Source of the DNA: Verrucomicrobiaceae bacterium
GTDB taxonomy: Bacteria; Verrucomicrobiota; Verrucomicrobiia; Verrucomicrobiales; Verrucomicrobiaceae
Assembly: GCA_016795485.1 (NCBI GenBank)
Contig: JAEUHM010000043.1
Span: forward strand, 62,001-126,000
Length of the DNA stretch: 64,000 nt
Direction of reading: 5' to 3'
Shown here in pieces: positions 58,161 through 64,000 of this stretch; position 1 is the stretch's first letter, and every line of letters starts with the position of its first letter. A program made the translations under genes and the position numbers. The notes beneath the pieces are model-generated. The model saw nothing but the letters and a program-made list of their open reading frames with translations, searched no databases and had not been told where the DNA came from.

Positions 58161-58718
58161 TTAGCGACTGGGTTTTAGCTTACCAAGGTCGTAGCCCCTG
58201 TCTTTGTACCACTCTTTGGAGTGGTTGCCCTTGGGCATGTCTTTGTCGCGGCTGCTATAGCGGTAGAGTTTGTCTCCGTCGGAGTCACGGCGTTGGCTAC
58301 CTGAGCTACTGCTAGAACTCCTAGCCGTCTGGCCGAAACTCCTGCCGATAAGCCCGACATCACGATCCCTGCTGCTGGAAGAACTGCTGCGGTTCGCGCT
58401 GTGATGGTGTGAACTGTTGTTACTTGAGCTGTGATTGTGCGAAGAATGATTTCGGCAACAGCATGGGTTCCGATGGCATGTGGGGCAGAGGGAGCTGGAG
58501 TTGTAGCCATAGTATGGCCTCGGGCGGCTGTAGTATCCTCCGCCTCCGTAGTATCCTCCGTAACTGGGTGAACTGAAGTAGCTCGGCCCATCATAGTAGC
58601 TGCTTGAGTACCCGGAAGAATACCCCCCACCATAGTATGGGTCATCCCAAGCAACGCATTGGGTCAAAAGCGTGAGCGCACCAATGGCGCAGACGAGACG
58701 GAAAAGGGAGGCGTTCAT
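58161..58718 (-). CDS. Ser/Tyr/Gly-rich lipoprotein
   Basis: The product is 185 aa with a lipobox LTQC near residue 21. The mature part is low-complexity: a Gly/Tyr/Ser-rich stretch with PYYGGGYSS and SYGGYYGGGGYY, a Cys cluster LCPTCHRNPCCCR, then a His/Ser-rich run and a charged tail ending KEWYKDRGYDLGK. Such proteins are often surface-exposed and of no known family. The cysteine cluster may bind metal. The start at 58718 is chosen because it gives the lipobox; an ATG at 58763 is further up. It is convergent with the aldo/keto reductase gene. Confidence 0.78.
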   Translation of the reverse strand: MNASLFRLVCAIGALTLLTQCVAWDDPYYGGGYSSGYSSSYYDGPSYFSSPSYGGYYGGGGYYSRPRPYYGYNSSSLCPTCHRNPCCCRNHSSHNHSSSNNSSHHHSANRSSSSSSRDRDVGLIGRSFGQTARSSSSSSGSQRRDSDGDKLYRYSSRDKDMPKGNHSKEWYKDRGYDLGKLKPSR

Positions 58719-58805
58719 ACAGAAGAGGTAGCGAAGTATTGACTCAAACCGGCATGAGTTCATTCAAACTGTTTTGCAGTGTGTGAATCATCAAGAGACT
58801 ACTTT

Positions 58806-58833
58806 TTGACGACCCGAAATCGCAATTTATCAT
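58806..58833 (+). promoter_or_regulatory. sigma-70-like promoter of yceH
   Basis: TTGACG (58806-58811) and TATCAT (58828-58833) are separated by 16 bases and lie 26 bp before the ATG of yceH. Each box matches five of six consensus bases. A good candidate for a housekeeping-sigma promoter. Confidence 0.5.
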
Positions 58834-58859
58834 AAATAACTGTAACTTCTGCTGCCTAT

Positions 58860-59558
58860 ATGTCCGAGTCATCCATCGAAGCGCCTCTTTGTGACACTTC
58901 ACCTCTTGAGCCTCTTAGTCCAGAGCAGGTCCGCGTGCTCGGCTGCTTAATCGAGAAGGAACATACTACCCCAGACTACTATCCGTTGACCCTGAACGGG
59001 CTTGTCACGGCCTGCAATCAATCCACAAATCGTGAGCCAGTTGTGAACTATGATGAACGCACTGTCATGGAAGCGCTCGAGAGTCTCAAGAGTCGCCAGT
59101 TTGTCTATCAAGTCACGATGGCTGGAGCACGGGTGCAGAAGTTTAAGCACAACTTGGAGCGGAAGTTTCCATGGCTGGAGAAGCCAGAGTTGGCACTACT
59201 GACTGTCATGCTTTTACGCGGACCCCAGACGGTGGGAGAGCTCCGAGCGCGGTCAGAGCGCATTCAAATCTTTCCGGACCTGCCAGCAGTCGAGGCAGCT
59301 GTGCAAAAACTGGTCAACAACGAGCATGGCATGCCGCTAGCGGTGTATTTTCCGCCCGGAGCAGGCAGAAAGAGCGCGCTTTATATGCACACGCTGTGCG
59401 GGGTGCCGGAGGCCCCCACTTCTGGGATAAATGTTGTGCTTCCTCTGAGCAGTAGGCCCACTGAGCCAGCAGACTCTGAGTGGAAAGCAAAAATGGAGGC
59501 TGAAGTTGCCGCCTTACGCGCCGAAGTAGCTGAGCTGCGGGCGCTGCTAACCACTTAG
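58860..59558 (+). CDS. yceH: YceH family (UPF0502/DUF480) protein
   Basis: The product is 232 aa, the usual size. The two winged-helix units of the DUF480 family are clear: SPEQVRVLGCLIEKEHTTPDYYPLTLNGLVTACNQ (given in parts: EQVRVLGCLIEKEHTTPDYYP and LNGLVTACNQST) and the second helix pair in LLTVMLLRGPQTVGELRARSERI. The C-terminus is a coiled coil (EAEVAALRAEVAELRALL). The cellular role is unclear; DNA or protein interaction is suggested by the fold. The last 4 bp overlap the convergent isomerase gene. Confidence 0.88.
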   Translation: MSESSIEAPLCDTSPLEPLSPEQVRVLGCLIEKEHTTPDYYPLTLNGLVTACNQSTNREPVVNYDERTVMEALESLKSRQFVYQVTMAGARVQKFKHNLERKFPWLEKPELALLTVMLLRGPQTVGELRARSERIQIFPDLPAVEAAVQKLVNNEHGMPLAVYFPPGAGRKSALYMHTLCGVPEAPTSGINVVLPLSSRPTEPADSEWKAKMEAEVAALRAEVAELRALLTT

Positions 59559-60472
59559 GCCAGGGGAGCGTTGTGCTTCTTTAGCATCGCTTCCAGCATA
59601 CGGCCGTATTTGATGTAGCTGTCGTACTGCTCTTTGGCTTTTTCTTCTGGGCTGAGTGTGTCTGCTGCTCCTGCACCGTGAAAGACAACGGCTACGTGAG
59701 GCTCAATGCTGATGTAACCATTGTATCCCGTGGCTACGAGGTCAGCCATGATGCGATCTGTCTGGCCATCGCCTTCACCAGGGTAGGTGAAGACCTCTGA
59801 CTTCGTTTCAGCGATCCAACGGCCATCTTTCACATGGACGTGCACCATGTGCGGCTTGATCGCGTGATACATCTCCCATGCGTCTTGCTTGTGGCCGGGG
59901 CGCTTGCGGTCGTCGATGAAGACTGGGTTGCCCGTGTCGAAAACCCACTTCATGCCGGGCACGGCTTCGTTGATGCGGTGCACGTGGTCCACGCTCATGC
60001 CGCCCCAGTTCATGCAGTTTTCATGCACCATGGTAAGTCCAGCATCATCGAAGCGCTTCTTGATCTCGTTCATGCGCTTGAAGCGCTCCTGGACATGCTG
60101 CTCATCCAAGTCACAGCCTGCTTCGTCCTTGCAAACAGCATAAGACATCACGCGAATGAGCTTAGCACCCAAGCGCTGCATCCGTGGAATCGCGCGGTCA
60201 ATCTCAGCGGCGGTGATGGAGAAGTCCCCATCGATTTTTTTGGCCCAATTGCCGATCAATGAACCAAACCCGCAGACCGCCATGTTCTCAGCGGCAAGTT
60301 TTTCGCACACCTTCTCAAAGGTTTCCTCAGGAACTTCATGAAGGTTTCCCTTCACTCCGTCCAACTCGACGATACGCGACTCAATACTGTCCCAGCCCAG
60401 TTCCTTGTGAGCGCGGATTTGAACATCAAGCGGTGCTCCTGCTTCGTCGGCGATTCCTGTGAGTTTGATCAT
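59555..60472 (-). CDS. sugar phosphate isomerase/epimerase (TIM barrel)
   Basis: The product is 305 aa from the ATG at 60472. Conserved metal/active residues sit in HENCMNWGG (about 160), WVFDTGNPVF (Asp), HVHVKDG (His/His) and ISIEPHV (Glu). The start IKLTGIADEAGAPLDVQI is the usual first strand. It belongs to the same superfamily as the protein at 35498-36310 but is not a close copy. It lies 53 bp after the sulfatase gene on the same strand, so it is probably co-transcribed with it, and may process sugars released by the sulfatase. It is convergent with yceH. Confidence 0.88.
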   Translation of the reverse strand: MIKLTGIADEAGAPLDVQIRAHKELGWDSIESRIVELDGVKGNLHEVPEETFEKVCEKLAAENMAVCGFGSLIGNWAKKIDGDFSITAAEIDRAIPRMQRLGAKLIRVMSYAVCKDEAGCDLDEQHVQERFKRMNEIKKRFDDAGLTMVHENCMNWGGMSVDHVHRINEAVPGMKWVFDTGNPVFIDDRKRPGHKQDAWEMYHAIKPHMVHVHVKDGRWIAETKSEVFTYPGEGDGQTDRIMADLVATGYNGYISIEPHVAVVFHGAGAADTLSPEEKAKEQYDSYIKYGRMLEAMLKKHNAPLA

Positions 60473-60525
60473 GGCGTGGCTGTCAAGAAATGGCGTGTTG
60501 AGTGCATGCTGCAAGGAGAAGGTGC

Positions 60526-62106
60526 TCAGGCGGCCTTCTTCTTGGCTTTTGCTTTTCCCTTGGTCGCCCCTTTGGTTCTACGGACTTTTGCGGGAGGCGC
60601 GGTGGGATCTGTGTCCTTGTATTTCACCTGAAGTTCCTTCATTTGAATCAACAACGACTCCTGGATGCTCGCATAGTCCGCGCTTCCATAGACGCTCTTG
60701 ATCTCCAGCGGGTCTTTGTTCAGATCAAAAAGCTCCCACTCATTGCGATCATAGTAATGGATGAGCTTGTAGCCTGTCTCTGTCCGTACGCCAAAATGTG
60801 GAGCTACATGGTGCGGTGCTGGATACTCATAGTAGTGGTAGTAGTGGGCAGAGCGCCAGTCTGGCACCTTTTCTCCCTTCAGAAGAGGCACCATGCTGCG
60901 GCCTTGCATGTCCGACGGGATCTCCACGCCCGCCGCGTCCAGAAACGTCTCGGCAAAATCCAGCGTGCTCACCAAGTTGGTGTTCTCAGTGCCAGCTTTC
61001 ACCACACCAGGCCACTTGACGATCAGCGGAGTGTGCAGGCTCTCTTCATACATCCAGCGCTTATCAAACCAGCCGTGTTCACCAAGGTAAAAACCCTGGT
61101 CGCTGCTGTATACGACGATGGTGTTGTCTTCCTGCCCTGTTTCCTTCAGCCAATCCAGCACGCGGCCCACATTGCGATCCACCGCAGCGATGCAACTGAG
61201 GTAGTCCTTCATGTAGCGTTGGTACTTCCAGCGGATCAGATCCTTGCCAGAGAGGTTCGCTTTGCGGAAGGCTTCATTCTCAGGTCCATAGTGCGCATCC
61301 CATGTTTTTCTCTGACTCTCCGTCATTCGCAGATACCAGCCTGGTTTGTTCTTGTCTTCTGGGAAGACCAACTTGTTGTCGCTGGGCAGAGTCATCGTTT
61401 TCTCGATGCTCATGTCATTCTCACGTGCTGGAGACATGCGGTTGGCGTAGTCATCAAATAGCGTTTCTGGCTCGGGAATGGTGACGTCTTTGAACATCCC
61501 GAGCTCCTGCGGGCCTGGAGACCACTCGCGGTGAGGAGCTTTGTGCCAAAAGCAGAGCATAAATGGCTTTGACTGATCACGGCCTTCCTTGAGCCACTTC
61601 ATTGCTTTGTCGCCGATGATGTCGGTGCAATAGCCCTCAACTTGCTCACGTCCATTCTTGGTGACGAAGTCTGGGTTATAATAGTTCCCCTGGCCCGGCA
61701 GCACCGCCCATTCGTCAAAACCTGTGGGATCACTCTCCAGATGCCACTTACCGATCACGCAGGTCTGATAACCAGCTTTCTGGAGCAGCTTCGGATACGT
61801 TTGCTGGGTGTTGTCAAAGAACGAGGAGTTGTCTGGGAAACCGTTCAGGTGGTTGTATTTGCCTGTCAGCACGGTGGCTCTGCTTGGTCCACAAATGGAG
61901 TTTGTGACCAAACAATGGCGAAACAGCATTCCGTCCTTTGCTAGGCGATCCAGATTCGGCGTGCGTGCGGCCTTGGAGCCATACGCACCCACGCCCATCA
62001 GCGCATGGTCATCACTGAAAACGAAAAGGATGTTGGGCTGCTTGCGATCTGCTGCTGAGAGCAAGCCGGAGCAGGTGAGTAAGATAAGCAGGGCTAGGCG
62101 TGTCAT
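60526..62106 (-). CDS. formylglycine-dependent sulfatase, exported
   Basis: The product is 526 aa with a signal peptide (1-19) from the ATG at 62106. The sulfatase core starts [11 protein letters not shown] (metal Asp-Asp) and the active site is [11 protein letters not shown] (Cys72-Gly-Pro-Ser-Arg76), the cysteine converted to formylglycine. Later metal/substrate motifs include KWHLES (Lys/His) and [19 protein letters not shown] (Asp/Gln and His). The C-terminus ends in a Lys/Ala-rich tail. Such sulfatases of marine and PVC bacteria desulfate algal or animal polysaccharides. No sulfatase maturase is in the window. Downstream is the sugar isomerase gene. Confidence 0.93.
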   Translation of the reverse strand: MTRLALLILLTCSGLLSAADRKQPNILFVFSDDHALMGVGAYGSKAARTPNLDRLAKDGMLFRHCLVTNSICGPSRATVLTGKYNHLNGFPDNSSFFDNTQQTYPKLLQKAGYQTCVIGKWHLESDPTGFDEWAVLPGQGNYYNPDFVTKNGREQVEGYCTDIIGDKAMKWLKEGRDQSKPFMLCFWHKAPHREWSPGPQELGMFKDVTIPEPETLFDDYANRMSPARENDMSIEKTMTLPSDNKLVFPEDKNKPGWYLRMTESQRKTWDAHYGPENEAFRKANLSGKDLIRWKYQRYMKDYLSCIAAVDRNVGRVLDWLKETGQEDNTIVVYSSDQGFYLGEHGWFDKRWMYEESLHTPLIVKWPGVVKAGTENTNLVSTLDFAETFLDAAGVEIPSDMQGRSMVPLLKGEKVPDWRSAHYYHYYEYPAPHHVAPHFGVRTETGYKLIHYYDRNEWELFDLNKDPLEIKSVYGSADYASIQESLLIQMKELQVKYKDTDPTAPPAKVRRTKGATKGKAKAKKKAA

Positions 62107-62195
62107 GGACCGTTGAGAACGTGAAAGACAGCACTCGGCTATCAGGGGCATTCGGACTTGAATCCAAAGGCAATACGGGAGAAACTGTAGTCCTC

Positions 62196-64000
62196 ATGGA
62201 CAGGCTCCTCCTCCTGCTCTGCTTTATCAGCTGTGTGGCGGTTCCTTGCCTCACTGTGGCTGCCATACCCACTACCGGGATAGCAGTCCCGGAGTTGGCC
62301 ATCTTGGATGAAGAGATGGAGGACCTCATGACGACCAACAACATCAAGGCTGGCTCGATTGCGCTCTCGCGCAACGGCACGATCATCTTCTACCGCAACT
62401 ACGGCTGGATGAACCAGGCCAAGACGGTGCCCATCCGTGAAGATGTGATGATGCGGATAGCCAGTTGCACCAAACCACTGACTGCGGCTGGCATACGCAA
62501 GCTGATCACCGCCGGGCAGTTGAGTCTGACCACAAAAGTCTTCAGTCTTGGCACGCCGGGAGCCGGGGTGCTTGACCATGTGCCCTTTCGCACTGCTGAC
62601 TCGCGTTTGTCACAGATCACGATTCAACACCTGCTTCAACATCGCGGTGGGTGGGATAGAGACATCGCCGGAGACCTCACGTATATGGAGAAGACCATCG
62701 CTTCTGAAATGGGTGTCACAAGCCCACCCAGTCAGGACAACACGGTACGCTGGATCATGGGCGAGCCCCTTCAGTACGACCCAGGGTCCACGTATGCCTA
62801 CTCCAACATCGGCTATCTGTTGTTAGGGATGATCATCGAGAAAATCTCTGGCCAGAGCTGCCGGGATTATGTTTTGGATCAGGTGCTTAGCCCGCTCGGC
62901 GTGCAGTCAGCCGACTATTTGATGGGTCGTTCGTTCAAAGTCGATCAGAGTCCGAGGGAGCCGTTTTACGATGAGCCCACTCTGGGCACGAATGTCTTCT
63001 ATCCCACGCACAGCCCGAATCCGACGGTGGAGTTGCCGTACGGAGCCTTTGATATGGAAGCGCGCGTTGGACAGGGCAGAGTCGTGACCACTCCGCTGAC
63101 CATGGTGCGCTACATGGGAGCCTACATCATTTCGGGCAACTCGATAGGCCTTCCACGGCCTGCGCCAGGGACTTGGCGGGCAAATCACAGTGGCTCTCAG
63201 CGTGGTGCCAGCTCTATCAGCCGCGCTCGAGGTGATGGCATCAACTTTGCCGTCTTCTTCAACAAGCGCGCCCTGTCTGGCACCTCTTACACCACCCAAA
63301 TACTGACCACGATCGACAACATCATTGACACCGGCCTGATCACCACATGGCCTACGCGGGATGTTACGTTAATACCTGAGTTGAATGTGAAAGACCCAGC
63401 TAATCAAGAGATTCAGTCCGGGGTGGGTACCGTCACACTCGGCCAGGCACCCACAGATGGCTTCATCACCCGCACTTTCACCCTGCGTAATGACGGCAAT
63501 GGGCCTCTCGGAAATCTTGCTACAAGCATCACTGGAAGCACGGACTTCACGGTCAACAACTCCACGCCCACCAGTCTCGGCGTGGGTGGCAATCACGGAG
63601 TCGAAGTGAAGTTTCAGCCCACGAGTACCGGTGCAAAGAGCGCCGTCTTGACCATCACAAGCGCTGATGATGATGAGCCAACGTTCACGATTAACCTCAG
63701 TGCCACGGGAACCGATCAGGCAGGTGCTTTCCAAGTAGGTGCAGCCACCATTGCCGTGGCCGAGAGCGCGGGCGCGGTCGATATTCCGATCACTAGGATG
63801 CTGGGCACCTTTGGAAGTGTTTCTATTTCTGCCACACTGACGGATGGAACGGCAATACGTGGCGAGGACTATGATCTTCCCACCGCAGCAGCGACTTTCT
63901 CTGATGGCCAGACTCAGGGTACGCTGAGCATACCCATTCTCTTATCGACTGTGGCTGAGCCAGTAGAGACTTTCACCGTGACCTTAACCCTTTTGGGTCC
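62196..64000 (+). CDS. exported serine hydrolase (beta-lactamase/DD-peptidase class C family) with adhesion-type repeats, 3' end outside
   Basis: The reading frame runs 601 codons to the window edge. It has a signal peptide (about 1-24). The penicillin-binding class C domain (about 35-370) has the SxxK motif SCTK in IASCTKPLTAAG, the YxN in YAYSNIGYL, and the HSG-like NHSGSQRGAS. It is followed by a choice-of-anchor/Hydin-like beta-sandwich (RTFTLRNDGNGPLGNL...VEVKFQPTSTGAKSAVL) and a Calx-beta type domain beginning AAATIAVAESAGAVDIPITR, given in parts. A class C fold with extracellular repeats suggests a surface or secreted esterase/amidase. Divergent from the sulfatase, 89 bp apart. The repeat region likely continues beyond the window. 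Confidence 0.85.
   Translation, partial: MDRLLLLLCFISCVAVPCLTVAAIPTTGIAVPELAILDEEMEDLMTTNNIKAGSIALSRNGTIIFYRNYGWMNQAKTVPIREDVMMRIASCTKPLTAAGIRKLITAGQLSLTTKVFSLGTPGAGVLDHVPFRTADSRLSQITIQHLLQHRGGWDRDIAGDLTYMEKTIASEMGVTSPPSQDNTVRWIMGEPLQYDPGSTYAYSNIGYLLLGMIIEKISGQSCRDYVLDQVLSPLGVQSADYLMGRSFKVDQSPREPFYDEPTLGTNVFYPTHSPNPTVELPYGAFDMEARVGQGRVVTTPLTMVRYMGAYIISGNSIGLPRPAPGTWRANHSGSQRGASSISRARGDGINFAVFFNKRALSGTSYTTQILTTIDNIIDTGLITTWPTRDVTLIPELNVKDPANQEIQSGVGTVTLGQAPTDGFITRTFTLRNDGNGPLGNLATSITGSTDFTVNNSTPTSLGVGGNHGVEVKFQPTSTGAKSAVLTITSADDDEPTFTINLSATGTDQAGAFQVGAATIAVAESAGAVDIPITRMLGTFGSVSISATLTDGTAIRGEDYDLPTAAATFSDGQTQGTLSIPILLSTVAEPVETFTVTLTLLG

Noticed and set aside
60502-61461. Plus-strand 319-aa frame
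   Set aside because: Antisense shadow of the sulfatase.

Overview
The window looks like a piece of a Verrucomicrobia-type (PVC superphylum) chromosome. The evidence is a huge PVC-style secreted dehydrogenase/cytochrome protein with a DUF1080 domain, a formylglycine sulfatase, several sugar phosphate isomerase/epimerase and Gfo/Idh proteins, a PEP-CTERM protein, bactofilins, a bacterial Pur-alpha protein and many GTG/TTG starts with weak Shine-Dalgarno sequences. Taxonomy is inference; no 16S rRNA is present. Two perfect parS palindromes 0.84 kb apart (24814 and 25656) suggest the window lies in the origin half of the chromosome, and a DnaA-box-like cluster lies 7-8 kb away (32585-32927). No CRISPR array, prophage or classical insertion sequence was seen.

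Layout. 1-5.7 kb: two adjacent bactofilin-type genes, a PIG-L deacetylase, a lactonase-fold protein, a DsbD-like reductase and a CDGSH iron-sulfur protein. 5.7-9.2 kb: a GbsR/MarR regulator heads a tight six-gene run of membrane proteins (wax-synthase-like acyltransferase, two related four-helix proteins, DUF2071, DoxX-like), preceded by a clean palindrome. 9.2-15.6 kb: a secreted protein of unknown function, a frameshifted fatty acid hydroxylase, an anchored cupredoxin, thioredoxin, a papain-like amidase and a VIT/vWA PEP-CTERM protein. 15.7-27.5 kb: housekeeping (mutS, aroC, rnc, tRNA-His, PDH E1 alpha, mnmG) mixed with a thioesterase, small metallopeptidase, dipeptidase and phosphatase. 27.5-36.3 kb: a secreted unknown, Pur protein, CII-like HTH protein, lipoprotein, STAS protein, YifB/ComM, the DnaA-box region, an Lhr-type helicase and a sugar isomerase.

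36.4-47.2 kb: gatB, then a minus-strand run: AraC regulator, giant DUF1080/dehydrogenase/cytochrome protein, two Gfo/Idh oxidoreductases, an APH-fold kinase and an enolase paralogue with altered active-site residues. The last four form a compact operon that reads like an undescribed oxidise-phosphorylate-eliminate carbohydrate pathway. 47.2-53.2 kb: opgH with a small membrane partner and a divergent alaS carrying a large insertion. 53.2-54.0 kb: a REP/RAYT element, meaning a Y1 transposase flanked by its own ~59-bp palindromes; the same palindrome family sits twice, in frame, inside the giant gene at 44.3 and 44.65 kb. 54.0-64 kb: hipBA, a subclass B3 metallo-beta-lactamase, DUF1801 protein, aldo/keto reductase, Ser/Tyr-rich lipoprotein, yceH, sugar isomerase, sulfatase and the start of a serine hydrolase with anchor and Calx-beta domains.

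The best candidates for something new are the enolase-paralogue operon, the REP/RAYT family that writes peptides and stop codons into genes, the GbsR-controlled membrane operon with its matching upstream motifs, and the parS/DnaA-box arrangement.
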